A stretch of DNA of 32,769 nucleotides from Planctomycetota bacterium. GTDB taxonomy: Bacteria > Planctomycetota > UBA1135. Location: positions 1-32,769 of the forward strand of contig JABHIE010000022.1 in assembly GCA_018671175.1 (NCBI GenBank), read 5' to 3'. Numbering within the stretch: position 1 is the stretch's first letter; every line of letters starts with the position of its first letter. The notes below the pieces were generated by a model. It saw only the letters and a list, made by a program, of their open reading frames with translations. It was not told the origin of the DNA and did no database searches. The translations under genes were made by a program, and so were the position numbers. Positions 8,951 through 17,239 of this stretch are shown here, in pieces.

Positions 8951-11287
8951 ATGGTAAGAACGACCCCCCAACTTGCTGACGTCCGCCCTGATTTCGAGAA
9001 TTGGCAGAAAGTCGGTGACATGGTCGATCAAATGATCGACATCATGCTTAACTATCGTCAAAGTGGCCACCCCGGTGGCTCGCGATCGAAAGTGCCTGCG
9101 ATGGTTGCGCTCACGCTTGGTGGCGTGATGCGTTGGGACATCCGGCGCCCTGAGCTGCCTTTTGCTGACCGCTTTGTCTTGATTGCTGGCCATGTTACGC
9201 CTTTGGCTTATGGCATGTTGGCTGTCTACAACGAGGCGCTGCGTCGCATGTATGCGAAAACAGGTGATAAAAAATATCTCGTTGAGGGTGGCGAAGAGCG
9301 CACCTTGCTATGGGAAGATTTGCTGACTTTGCGCAATATTGGCGGTTTGTCTGGCCACGCTGAGCACGAAGGCAAGACCCTGTTCTTTGCATCCAACACG
9401 GGGCCATCTGGTCACGGCGGCCCTGCTGCTGCTGGTATCGCTCTTGCACTCAAACACGCTGGTGCAGAAGAAGTCCGCGTATTCGGCATCGAGGGCGAAG
9501 GCGGCTTGACCGCGGGTTGCCATCACGAAACCAAACTTACGGCTTATGGCCTTGGTCTTTCCAATCTCGTCTACATGATCGACTGGAACGACAACGGCAT
9601 CGACCCCCGCAAGATTTCTGACATGGTTTATGGCGAGCCGCAAGAGTGGTTTGACAGCTATGGCTGGGAAACCCGCGGCGCAAATGATGGCGCCGATTTC
9701 GAGCAGGTGTTCAACGCCCTTGCTGGTGCGACTTTCACCGAAAACGACAAGCCAAAGTGCGCTTGGTTCAAAACGGAAAAAGGTCGTGGCTACGGCGTGA
9801 CGGGTTTTGCTTCTCACGGCGCTCCAAACAAGTCCAACAACGAGACTTACTGGGCCACCAAGCAAGAGTTTGCTGACAAGTATGGCGTCTCGTTCACCAG
9901 CATGGGTGAAGCTCGTGCCGACGATGCTGATGCATTCAAAGCTCAAAATACGGCCAACTTCCAAGAGGCGCTCAGCCTTCTAGACGACGACAACTTCTGC
10001 GCCTGGCTCGCCGACAAGTTGGTCAGCATTGGCGAGAGCGTCCCTCAGGCAATTGATGGCGTGACGGTCAATGACCTCAACCCAAATACCGACCCTGAAT
10101 TGACCGACCCAAGCACTTTGCCGGCCGATTTGTTTTACGCTGCGGGCGACAACCAGCCAAACCGCGCGGGTTTTGCCAAGATTGGCGCTCACCTCAACGC
10201 TGTCGCGCGTCGGAAGTACGGCCGCCCCGTTGTGATTGCTTGCTCGGCTGACTTGGCCGGCTCGACCAATATCAACGGCTTCGCTAATGATTCAGGCGAC
10301 TCCAAAGGCTTCGGCTGGTACGAGCGCAACAACAATGTTGGCGGCGCGCTTCTGCCCACGACCATCACCGAGATGGGCAATGCTGGCATCATGGCTGGCA
10401 TGGCTGGCACCAACTTGTCGGCTGACCCATCCAATAAGTTTGCCGGCTACTGGGGCGCGATGTCGACCTACGGCTCCTTTAGCTATCTCAAATACGGCCC
10501 AATGCGTTTGTATTCGCAGATGTGCCAAGACAGCCCTCATAAGCACGGCAAAGTCATTTGGGTTGCTGGCCACTCCGGCCCTGAGACGGCCGAAGATTCT
10601 CGCACGCACTTCGGCATTTTCTCACCTGCCGTTACCCAGCTTTTCCCTAAGGGTCAGGTGATTGACATCCACCCCTGGGAGCCAAACGAGGTTGGCCCTG
10701 CTTTGATGGCCGCTCTTGCGACCGATGCTCCGATTGTTGCGCTGCACTTGACTCGCCCACCCGTTGAGGTCCCCGACCGCGAGGCTTTGGGCATGGGCTC
10801 ATACATGAGTGCCGCCAAGGGTGCGTATTTGATTCGTGACTACGATGCCAGCCGTCCGCAAGAGGGTTGCGTATTTGTTCGCGGCACATCCTCCACGGGT
10901 TCGCTGATGCAGCTCGTCAAAGAGGGTTGGTTTGACAATGGCGGGCCTAACCTCAAGTTAGTCGCGGCGATTAGTTCTGATTTGTTTGATTTGCAAGACA
11001 AGGCTTACCAAGACTCGATTGCAAGCCCAGCCGATTGGTTCAACTCGACATTCATCACAAATGGTGCGCGTCAAACAATGGGTCGCTGGTCGGCTCACCG
11101 CACTTCCATGAAATGGGGTATGGGCTCTGACCACGATGATCGTTGGCGCTCAGGCGGCTCGATCCCTGAGGTCATCGCTGATTCCAAGCTTGACCCTGAA
11201 TCCATTCGTGAGCATCTTGCCCGTTTTGCTGCGGCGAAAGACGAGCGTTTTGCTGAAGCTGGTGCGCCCGAAACGGTTTCCATTTAA
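8951..11287 (+). CDS. Divergent transketolase-family thiamine-diphosphate enzyme
   Basis: 778 aa, longer than usual bacterial transketolase. Transketolase landmarks are visible in order: SGHPGGS around residue 39, DRFVLIAGH with the conserved His near 81, NTGPSGHG near 149, and the ThDP/metal motif, which reads GEG (182-184) followed by WNDNGID. Later come GYGVTGFASHGAP with a conserved His, a pyrimidine-domain SADLAGSTN, and ITEMGNAGIMAGMA with a candidate catalytic Glu. Departures from the standard family are GEG for GDG, GPSGHG for GPLGQG, and TEMGNAG where REHAMG is usual. Known role of the family is two-carbon ketol transfer in the pentose-phosphate/Calvin network. The changes leave room for a different donor or acceptor. 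It stands alone, with its own terminator. Confidence 0.85.
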   Translation: MVRTTPQLADVRPDFENWQKVGDMVDQMIDIMLNYRQSGHPGGSRSKVPAMVALTLGGVMRWDIRRPELPFADRFVLIAGHVTPLAYGMLAVYNEALRRMYAKTGDKKYLVEGGEERTLLWEDLLTLRNIGGLSGHAEHEGKTLFFASNTGPSGHGGPAAAGIALALKHAGAEEVRVFGIEGEGGLTAGCHHETKLTAYGLGLSNLVYMIDWNDNGIDPRKISDMVYGEPQEWFDSYGWETRGANDGADFEQVFNALAGATFTENDKPKCAWFKTEKGRGYGVTGFASHGAPNKSNNETYWATKQEFADKYGVSFTSMGEARADDADAFKAQNTANFQEALSLLDDDNFCAWLADKLVSIGESVPQAIDGVTVNDLNPNTDPELTDPSTLPADLFYAAGDNQPNRAGFAKIGAHLNAVARRKYGRPVVIACSADLAGSTNINGFANDSGDSKGFGWYERNNNVGGALLPTTITEMGNAGIMAGMAGTNLSADPSNKFAGYWGAMSTYGSFSYLKYGPMRLYSQMCQDSPHKHGKVIWVAGHSGPETAEDSRTHFGIFSPAVTQLFPKGQVIDIHPWEPNEVGPALMAALATDAPIVALHLTRPPVEVPDREALGMGSYMSAAKGAYLIRDYDASRPQEGCVFVRGTSSTGSLMQLVKEGWFDNGGPNLKLVAAISSDLFDLQDKAYQDSIASPADWFNSTFITNGARQTMGRWSAHRTSMKWGMGSDHDDRWRSGGSIPEVIADSKLDPESIREHLARFAAAKDERFAEAGAPETVSI

Positions 11288-11305
11288 TCGGTTGCGCCTT
11301 CCTTT

Positions 11306-11339
11306 AACCCGGCCTCCTTTACGGATGGCCGGGTTTTTT
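11306..11339 (+). terminator. Intrinsic terminator after the transketolase-family gene
   Basis: A 9-bp stem AACCCGGCC (11306-11314) with GGCCGGGTT (11327-11335), a 12-nt loop, and a run of six T (11334-11339) lie about 20 bp after the stop codon. Confidence 0.85.
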
Positions 11340-11416
11340 GTGGATTTGAGCGGCGCAAAGGTCGGAAAAGCAATATACTAAAAAAGGGTCGTTTCGACCT
11401 CGTTCACTTCATTCCC

Positions 11417-12115
11417 ATGAAAAATCTCTCCATCCGAATGGTTGGCTTTGTGCTCGCATTATGCACGGTCACACTTCTCTCTTTTAACAACCCGCTGCCT
11501 AGTTTCCGTGGCGTTCTCGCTCGCATGAATGTTGGCGCAAACGGTATGCAACTTGAGCTTCAATTAAAGAACTACACCCTCGTTGATGGAGCTTACGCCA
11601 TTGGCGAAGTCATGTCTCTCGACGACCCTGCAGGCCTTTTCCATATCGAGGCGGAAGTCCTCTCGGTTGACCTTGTTGCCGAAACGGCGCAAGTTCGTGG
11701 CAAGGTTGAGTTTTTTGACCCCGTCCTCGGCGGTCTCTGGGAAGGCGTAAATGAAATGCCTTTCGGCACCTACTTGGGCTCCTACTCTATGAATCATCAG
11801 TCTCCAGATGGTGCAATGAATGTCGCGCTTGACTCGCGAGCTTGGTTTGCCGTTTACGGAAATGGAAACTCGAGCCTTGCCGTTGAAAACGCAAGTGGCG
11901 GAAGTTGTGATTTTGCAAAACGCGGCGGCATCCACCCGGGCAAGCCTGTTTTTTCTTACGCAACACCTTGCCATGGCGACATCAGAGTCGAGACTCTCGA
12001 TTTTGCGGCGTTCCCCCCACTCACTAACTTTAGTGTGACGGGCGGCGCTTATGACGACATCAACTTTGATGGGCAGCTTCCTTATGGGCTGTACATGCTT
12101 GGCTTCCGCGACTAG
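11417..12115 (+). CDS. Secreted protein of unknown function
   Basis: 232 aa, family not recognised. A hydrophobic N-terminus (VGFVLALCTVTLLSF) suggests export or a membrane anchor. The body is acidic to neutral and beta-rich in appearance, with two cysteines in a C-x23-C arrangement (SGGSCDFAKRGG and YATPCHGD) that may form a disulfide outside the cytoplasm. Upstream, TATACT at 11374-11379 and a small hairpin GGTCG/CGACC (11387-11399) lie before the ATG; this could be a short structured 5' UTR. The gene is flanked by terminators on both sides (11306-11339 and 12131-12169), so it is probably monocistronic. Confidence 0.75.
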   Translation: MKNLSIRMVGFVLALCTVTLLSFNNPLPSFRGVLARMNVGANGMQLELQLKNYTLVDGAYAIGEVMSLDDPAGLFHIEAEVLSVDLVAETAQVRGKVEFFDPVLGGLWEGVNEMPFGTYLGSYSMNHQSPDGAMNVALDSRAWFAVYGNGNSSLAVENASGGSCDFAKRGGIHPGKPVFSYATPCHGDIRVETLDFAAFPPLTNFSVTGGAYDDINFDGQLPYGLYMLGFRD

Positions 12116-12130
12116 ACCCATTTACGCAAA

Positions 12131-12169
12131 AATAGACCCAAGCCGATTGGCTTGGGTCTATTCGTTTTT
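12131..12169. terminator. Bidirectional intrinsic terminator between convergent genes
   Basis: A perfect 14-bp stem, AATAGACCCAAGCC (12131-12144) with GGCTTGGGTCTATT (12149-12162), has a 4-nt loop. On the plus strand it is followed by CGTTTTT. On the minus strand the stem runs into TTTTT. It serves the secreted unknown (+) and the RND operon (-). Confidence 0.92.
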
Positions 12170-12177
12170 ACGAGCGG

Positions 12178-12384
12178 CTACGACTTAAGCCCAGCCATTT
12201 TCAAGAACCCCATCATCGGGCACCAACCCGTAAAAAAACTCTGGAAGTTGTTTACGCCGACAAAGGCCGTAAACCAAAGCCAAGTGGGCTCAGCTAAATT
12301 CACGCCATTGAATTTCCAAGCGAGACCAAGCGTAAGGAGAATGAAGAATCCGGCAATGCCGCGAAGTGCACGATCAATGTTCAT
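12178..12384 (-). CDS. Small inner-membrane protein, DUF2892/YgaP-transmembrane type
   Basis: 68 aa. It starts MNIDRALRGIAGFFILLTLGL and contains WLWFTAFVGVNNFQSFFTGWCPMMGFLK. Two hydrophobic helices joined by a short turn and a GWCPM motif near the C-terminus are the hallmarks of the DUF2892/YgaP-like transmembrane family. It is the last gene of the arsR-MFP-RND operon, 15 bp after the pump stop. DUF2892 proteins are often found with rhodaneses and sulfur-responsive ArsR regulators, so a link of this operon to reactive sulfur or thiol-binding metals is possible. That link is inferred only. Confidence 0.83.
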   Translation of the reverse strand: MNIDRALRGIAGFFILLTLGLAWKFNGVNLAEPTWLWFTAFVGVNNFQSFFTGWCPMMGFLKMAGLKS

Positions 12385-12399
12385 GATGAGAGTAGCGGC

Positions 12400-15300
12400 T
12401 TAACCCTGCCGCTCGTGGATGAGGAAATAAACGGCGGGCACCACGACAAGCGTAAACAAAGTCGAAGCAACCAAGCCGAAGATGAGAGACCACGCAAGAC
12501 CAGAGAAAATTGGGTCGAGCGTAATCGGCCATGCGCCTAAAGCGGTCGTCGCCGCGGTGAGCAGAATCGGGCGCATGCGGACGGCACCCGAATCATAAAT
12601 GGCATCGCGTAAGGAAGCACCATCTGTCAATGCATTTTGAATAAACTGCATCAACACAAGTGAGTTACGCACCACAATGCCACCGAGTGCAATCATGCCA
12701 ATCATGGCCGTTGCAGTGAAGAAAATGGCATCTTGATATCCGCCAATGACGCCTGCGAATAGCGTGTTGAGACCCGCAAAACCAGGCATGATGCCGATGG
12801 TCGTCAACGGGATAGCGAGCATGACCAAAAGCGGTAATACAAGCGAGTTGGTCTCGACGATGAGCAAAATGTAAATGAGCAACAGTGCCGCGCCAAACGC
12901 CAAGCCCAAATCTCGAAACACGCGAATCGTAATTTCCCACTCACCCTCACCTGCCCAATCGACCTCAACGGGTGCCGCCAGAGAGGCTTCGGAAAGCTTC
13001 GACTGCATCGCAAGGATGGCTTCCGCCGGTGCGCGCCCGGCCATTTCAGCCGTGACATAAATCACCGGGTCGAGGTTTTTGTGCATGATGGTGGGGTCAT
13101 CAGCAACCGTTTGAAACTCGCCCAATTCTTCGAGAGGAAGCAAAGAGCCATCGGCGCCGCGCACCGCCAGAGTGCCAAGCTTTTGCTGACCTGTGCGTTG
13201 CACACGGGGCAAACGAACCTCAATCGGCAAGGGCTGACGCTCGCCAGGAACGCGCATAGTTGCCGCAGGTGCACCATGCACAGCGGTCTGCAATAGAACC
13301 GCGACTTGCGCTTCGTCTACACCATGAAGTGCAGCTTGCGAACGATCCAGGGAAAAGTGCAGTCGCTCACGATCTGCGGAAGTCATTACATCGACCTCGC
13401 AAACGCCAGGCTCGTCGCGCATTAAGGCGGCGAGCTCGAAAGCCCCGGCTTGCATGTCAGCAAGCGTGGCGCCTTCTTGTGCACGAATTTCCGCAACAAT
13501 CGTCGCCAAAACGGGTGGGCCGGGAGGCACTGCGACCAAACGCATCACAGCGCCATTTTCGTCAGCGATTGCCTGCAAGTCATTTCTCAAACGCAAGGCG
13601 ATTTGATGCGATTGCATCTCGCGCTCATCTGGCGGCAAGAGAGTCATGCGAATGTCCGCCAACTCTGGCGACTCACGCAAATATGTATGCCGCACCATGC
13701 CATTAAAATCCATGGGCGAGGCCACGCCAACGAAAGACTCAATGTCAACAATCTCTGGCACCGATAGTAAGTAATGCTCAAATTCGCGAACGACGGCATC
13801 GGTGTGCTCTAGTGTTGCACCCTCTGGAAGATCGACCATAATTTGCAACTCTGACTTGTTGTCATAAGGCAGCATCTTGAGCGGGACGACACCTAGCCCT
13901 GGCAAAGCCGCAGAGCCCAAGAAGAGCAGCATGACCAAACCCAAAACCGCCCAAGCTCGCCCACGGGATTGCACCCAAGGCCCAATGATTTTGCGATAAA
14001 GTTTACGCACAAAAGGTGAAGTTACATCGGCCTCAGCATCGCTGACTTCTTCGCCGCGGGCGCGCGCCTCTTCGGCTTTTTCGAAATCAGCATTTGCCTT
14101 TTTCCGAAGCAAAACCCAAGCCAACCAAGGCACTACACTCAAAGCTGCGACCGTAGAAAAGGTAACGGTTAACGGCACATTTGCTGCCATCGGCTCCATG
14201 TAAGGGCCCATCATGCCTGTGATGAAAAACATCGGAAGGAAGCTAACGATGATTGCAATCGTGCTCATGATGACGGGCGGCAAAACTTCACGCACGCCAT
14301 TTAAAACAGCGCGGCGGGCTCGATGCTTTTTCATGCGCAGGTGTCGCTGAATATTGTCTACATTTGTAATCGGGTCATCGACGACCAAACCAAGAGACAA
14401 GATAAGTGCGAAAAGAGTAACGCGATTGATTGTGTAGCCTGAAAACCAATTGACGGCGAGCGCCAACGCAAACGAAACAGGCACAGCAAGTGCAACGACC
14501 AAGGCTTCGCGCCATCCCAGGAAAACCAGCAGTAAAACGACAACCGTCAGCAGCGCAAACGCAATTGACATAAGTAAGTCATTTACTTTTTCATCTGCTG
14601 TGGCGCCGTAGTTGCGTGTAATTCGCATTTCGACACCGTCGGGAAGGATTTCATTTTGCAAGCGCGCGGCTTCCTCTAAAACGGCTGCCGCGACAGATGT
14701 GGCATCGGTGCCTTTTTGCTTGGAGACTGCTAGCGTAACTGAAGCAAAACTCTGGCCTTGATTTTCATCGGCAGCGCCAAGCAAAATACGAGTGTAACTC
14801 TCAGGTTCAGCCGGACCATCAATGACTTCGGCGACATCTCGCAATCGGACAATGCGGCCCTCTGGAGCGGCCAAAACCAAGTTTTCAAGATGAGCCGTGG
14901 AGTGGAAGCCGTCGCCAACCGATACGGATATGTTGGCATCATTTTCATCGTAAGCACCTACGCGGGTGGAAGTATCGGCGCGCTGAATTGACTGAACAAC
15001 TTGGCCAAGGCTAATTCCACGACCTTGCAGGCGTTCGCGATCGACCTCAACACGCACTAGACGAGGCGAGCCCCCGGCTAATTCTGTACCTGACAATTCA
15101 GGTAGTAAATCAAAACGAGATTGCATCTCTTCACCGATGCGGCGTAATGCATATTCATCGTAACCCTCTCCGTAAAGAGCGAGCATTACGATCGGAACAT
15201 CATCAATCTCGATCGGCTTGATGACCCAATTCTCGACCATCGGCGGAACGCGATCCATGTTTTGCTGAATGCGTGTTTGCAACTTTACGAGGGAATCTTC

Positions 15301-15660
15301 GCGGTCTTGCCCAACATAAAAGCGAACCGTAATCACGGCTTGATCGCGCATAGATGACGAGTAGACATACTCAACGCCATCAAGTTGCCAGAGCAATCGC
15401 TCCATGGGCGTGGCGACCAATCTCTCTATTTCATCCGCAGAGTAACCAGGGGCGCTGACAAAAACATCGGCGAGCGGCACCACGATTTGTGGCTCTTCTT
15501 CGCGTGGCGTGCCGAAAATGGCAGCCGTGCCAAGAGCGAGACTGAGCAGTAACAAGAGCAAAGCGTTTTTGCCCGTCAGAAAACCGCTAACGATACCGAT
15601 AAAAAAACCTTTCGGCTCGTCGGTCGTGTTAGAGGTTGAAGCCGTGTCGAGATTACTCAC
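12400..15660 (-). CDS. RND efflux pump, inner-membrane permease
   Basis: 1086 aa, full length for a resistance-nodulation-division pump of the AcrB/HAE1 type. It starts at GTG (15660) and overlaps the upstream fusion-protein gene by 8 nt. After the first helix comes the TPREEEPQIVVP segment, typical of this subgroup. TM4 carries the proton-relay aspartates in LGLVVDDPITNVDN. Two large periplasmic porter domains and a second helix bundle (GFAGLNTLFAGVIGG, GGIVVRNSLVLMQF) follow, which is the usual duplicated layout. It works with a fusion lipoprotein encoded just upstream; no outer-membrane channel gene is in the window. The substrate is unknown; drugs, metals or sulfur compounds are all possible. 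Confidence 0.95.
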   Translation of the reverse strand: MSNLDTASTSNTTDEPKGFFIGIVSGFLTGKNALLLLLLSLALGTAAIFGTPREEEPQIVVPLADVFVSAPGYSADEIERLVATPMERLLWQLDGVEYVYSSSMRDQAVITVRFYVGQDREDSLVKLQTRIQQNMDRVPPMVENWVIKPIEIDDVPIVMLALYGEGYDEYALRRIGEEMQSRFDLLPELSGTELAGGSPRLVRVEVDRERLQGRGISLGQVVQSIQRADTSTRVGAYDENDANISVSVGDGFHSTAHLENLVLAAPEGRIVRLRDVAEVIDGPAEPESYTRILLGAADENQGQSFASVTLAVSKQKGTDATSVAAAVLEEAARLQNEILPDGVEMRITRNYGATADEKVNDLLMSIAFALLTVVVLLLVFLGWREALVVALAVPVSFALALAVNWFSGYTINRVTLFALILSLGLVVDDPITNVDNIQRHLRMKKHRARRAVLNGVREVLPPVIMSTIAIIVSFLPMFFITGMMGPYMEPMAANVPLTVTFSTVAALSVVPWLAWVLLRKKANADFEKAEEARARGEEVSDAEADVTSPFVRKLYRKIIGPWVQSRGRAWAVLGLVMLLFLGSAALPGLGVVPLKMLPYDNKSELQIMVDLPEGATLEHTDAVVREFEHYLLSVPEIVDIESFVGVASPMDFNGMVRHTYLRESPELADIRMTLLPPDEREMQSHQIALRLRNDLQAIADENGAVMRLVAVPPGPPVLATIVAEIRAQEGATLADMQAGAFELAALMRDEPGVCEVDVMTSADRERLHFSLDRSQAALHGVDEAQVAVLLQTAVHGAPAATMRVPGERQPLPIEVRLPRVQRTGQQKLGTLAVRGADGSLLPLEELGEFQTVADDPTIMHKNLDPVIYVTAEMAGRAPAEAILAMQSKLSEASLAAPVEVDWAGEGEWEITIRVFRDLGLAFGAALLLIYILLIVETNSLVLPLLVMLAIPLTTIGIMPGFAGLNTLFAGVIGGYQDAIFFTATAMIGMIALGGIVVRNSLVLMQFIQNALTDGASLRDAIYDSGAVRMRPILLTAATTALGAWPITLDPIFSGLAWSLIFGLVASTLFTLVVVPAVYFLIHERQG

Positions 15661-16651
15661 GACCGACGACCTCGCCGCCTTTTAGGCCTGACAAAATCTC
15701 AATCTTGTCTTCTCTGCGCCGCCCCGTACGGACAGCACGCCTCACCCAGCGCGCACCTTTTTTCACTCGCACCATTTCCACTTGGCCCACTTGAAAAACA
15801 CTGTCGGCTGGCACGCAAACGCAAGCATGATTGCCCACAGCGTAGCGCAAAGTGCCGAAACTGCCTGGCTGATAATGAGCTTTCGAATCAAGCGCCAAGC
15901 GCACGCGCAAAGTGCGGCTCCGGGGGTCACTTGAGGGCGCGACTTCCGTAATCGCTGCGCGGCCCGCAGTCGATTCGACCTGCCAATCTAGGGCTTGGCC
16001 CAACGAAGCAAAATCACGATCTTGAACCGGAAGCTGCGCTTCTAAAACCAATCGACTTGGGTCGTAAAGCGAAAACAACGGTTTGCCAGGAAAGGCCAAG
16101 TCGCCTGGGCCTGCCAAGCGCGCCTCGACAACGCCAGCAACTGGGGCAAGAACTTTTGATTTGGCAAGAGCCGTTTCCGCAAGATCAAATTGTGCTTGCG
16201 CCTGCTTGAGGCGTGATTGCGCGCCGTCCCACTCTCTAGTGGAAGCGACCTTTTCCTGAAACAACTTGTAGACGCGGTCGTATTCGGATTGCGCCAACTC
16301 GATGGCGGCCAGCGCGGATGAGTGGCGAGATTGAAACACCTCTGCGTCGAGTTCCGCAAGAAGCTGCCCCACCTCGACCTCATCGCCCGCCTCAGCAAAA
16401 ACACGCAAAACGCGGCCGTTGCTTTCGGCTGCTACCTGAATGTGATCCAGCGAGCGCACCGTGACGGGAACTTCTCGCCAGATGACGGCATTTTGCAATT
16501 GAGCCGTAGCTTCATGCGGCCCGGCGGCACTCGCAGGCGCAGGCGCAGGAGTTTCTAAGGAAATGGCCTGAACTTGCGGAGTTTCCGCAGGTGCACAGGC
16601 AAAGATGGCGAGGGCGCATGCCCCCGCTAAGGCGGATGGGTGTAATTTCAT
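15653..16651 (-). CDS. RND periplasmic adaptor (membrane fusion protein, HlyD family), lipoprotein
   Basis: 332 aa. The N-terminus MKLHPSALAGACALAIFAC ends in a lipobox with Cys19 as the likely lipidated residue. The family order is seen: a lipoyl-like half (VAAESNGRVLRVFAEAGDEVEVGQLLAELD), a coiled-coil hairpin (about residues 100-150, SALAAIELAQSEYDRVYKLF onward), the second lipoyl half (SKVLAPVAGVVEARLAGPGD), then barrel and proximal domains. It bridges the RND pump to an outer-membrane channel. Its ATG overlaps the arsR stop (ATGA) and its stop overlaps the pump start, so translational coupling is likely. Confidence 0.93.
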   Translation of the reverse strand: MKLHPSALAGACALAIFACAPAETPQVQAISLETPAPAPASAAGPHEATAQLQNAVIWREVPVTVRSLDHIQVAAESNGRVLRVFAEAGDEVEVGQLLAELDAEVFQSRHSSALAAIELAQSEYDRVYKLFQEKVASTREWDGAQSRLKQAQAQFDLAETALAKSKVLAPVAGVVEARLAGPGDLAFPGKPLFSLYDPSRLVLEAQLPVQDRDFASLGQALDWQVESTAGRAAITEVAPSSDPRSRTLRVRLALDSKAHYQPGSFGTLRYAVGNHACVCVPADSVFQVGQVEMVRVKKGARWVRRAVRTGRRREDKIEILSGLKGGEVVGRE

Positions 16652-16959
16652 CGATCAATGCGACAATGACTGCTAATGCAGTCGAGAAGGAATTCCAATT
16701 CTGGAACAATCAGCGAATAAATGACCCGCTGACCTTCTCGTCGCGCAGCTAAAACCTGATGCTGGCGCAAAGTCGCCAAATGCTGGCTTGTCACAGCCTG
16801 CTCGGTTTCAGCCATTTTGGCGATATCGCCGACACATGCCTCACCGTTGTGGAGCAAGTAATCGATGATGCGAAGACGGACGGGATGCGCCGCGACTCGG
16901 ATGAGTGGTGCGGCTACGGCGAGCATTTCGAGTGGTACGAGAGGGAGCTTGTCGTTCAT
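16648..16959 (-). CDS. ArsR/SmtB-family repressor
   Basis: 103 aa winged-helix regulator, first gene of the efflux operon. The DNA-recognition helix is AVTSQHLATLRQHQVL, followed by the wing AARREGQRVIYSL. Cysteines sit at 42 (GEACVGDI, aligning with the first Cys of the CVCD metal site of ArsR) and at 94 and 99 in the last helix (LLDCISSHC, with His98). This is a plausible thiol or metal sensor site spanning alpha-3 and alpha-5. It lacks the second Cys of the classic CVCD motif. By family precedent it should bind its own promoter and release on ligand, controlling the four-gene unit. Confidence 0.92.
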   Translation of the reverse strand: MNDKLPLVPLEMLAVAAPLIRVAAHPVRLRIIDYLLHNGEACVGDIAKMAETEQAVTSQHLATLRQHQVLAARREGQRVIYSLIVPELEFLLDCISSHCRIDR

Positions 16960-16968
16960 TCAATTATC

Positions 16969-16997
16969 ACTATATCTTAATGTCTGCATCTTCGCAA
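16969..16997 (-). promoter_or_regulatory. Candidate arsR operon promoter
   Basis: On the minus strand TTGCGA (16992-16997), a 17-bp spacer and TATAGT (16969-16974) lie with the hexamer end 9 nt before the arsR ATG at 16959. Transcription would start close to the start codon. The AT-rich segment around 16960-16980 is the likely ArsR operator area, but no clean palindrome is visible. Confidence 0.5.
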
Positions 16998-17116
16998 CCC
17001 AAATATGCGCTTCTTAAATCTAGAAGCCGCCCATATTCAGGCCGCCTATCTAATAAACCCCCTATATAAGGAATCCAACCTAGGAAAAGCCAAGATATAT
17101 AAATGGACAAGACAAG

Positions 17117-17147
17117 AAAAAAGCCAGTAACCCCTAAGGATTACCGG
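17117..17147 (-). terminator. Intrinsic terminator downstream of prmA
   Basis: On minus-strand RNA, CCGGUAAUCC (17147-17138) pairs with GGGUUACUGG (17133-17124) over 10 bp including two G-U pairs, with loop UUAG, followed by CUUUUUU. It lies about 95 bp after the prmA stop and 160 bp before the arsR start. Confidence 0.75.
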
Positions 17148-17164
17148 CCTTCTTTCCCCTTTGC

Positions 17165-17220
17165 TACTGGCTTTTGCCGCCATCCCCTGCGACGCGAACC
17201 GAGGTTTCCCTCTCGTAGCC
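17165..17220 (-). other. Upstream RNA segment able to compete with the terminator (possible structured leader)
   Basis: On the minus strand, AAAAGCCAGTA (17175-17165) is fully complementary over 11 bases to 17129-17119, which is the 3' half of the terminator stem plus part of its T-run. Further upstream are a GAGG-GAAA-CCTC hairpin (17213-17202) and a GCTAC (17218-17214) that could pair with GTAGC (17168-17164). The arrangement resembles an antiterminator/terminator switch, but no known riboswitch consensus is matched. It may simply be the prmA 3' UTR. Confidence 0.35.
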
Positions 17221-17239
17221 TGTTTTTTTCATCGGCGGG

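Noticed and set aside
9308-9964. A 218-codon frame antisense to the transketolase-family gene
   Set aside because: Shadow frame; the sense strand has clear ThDP-enzyme motifs throughout.
17165-17220. tRNA or tmRNA, because of GGTTCGCGTC on the minus strand
   Set aside because: The putative T-arm stem does not pair and there is no acceptor, D or anticodon arm, nor a tmRNA tag.
17165-17220. c-di-GMP-I (GEMM) or cobalamin riboswitch
   Set aside because: Only fragments resemble the consensus (GGGAAACC, GGCAAAAGCC); the invariant core strings and spacing are missing.
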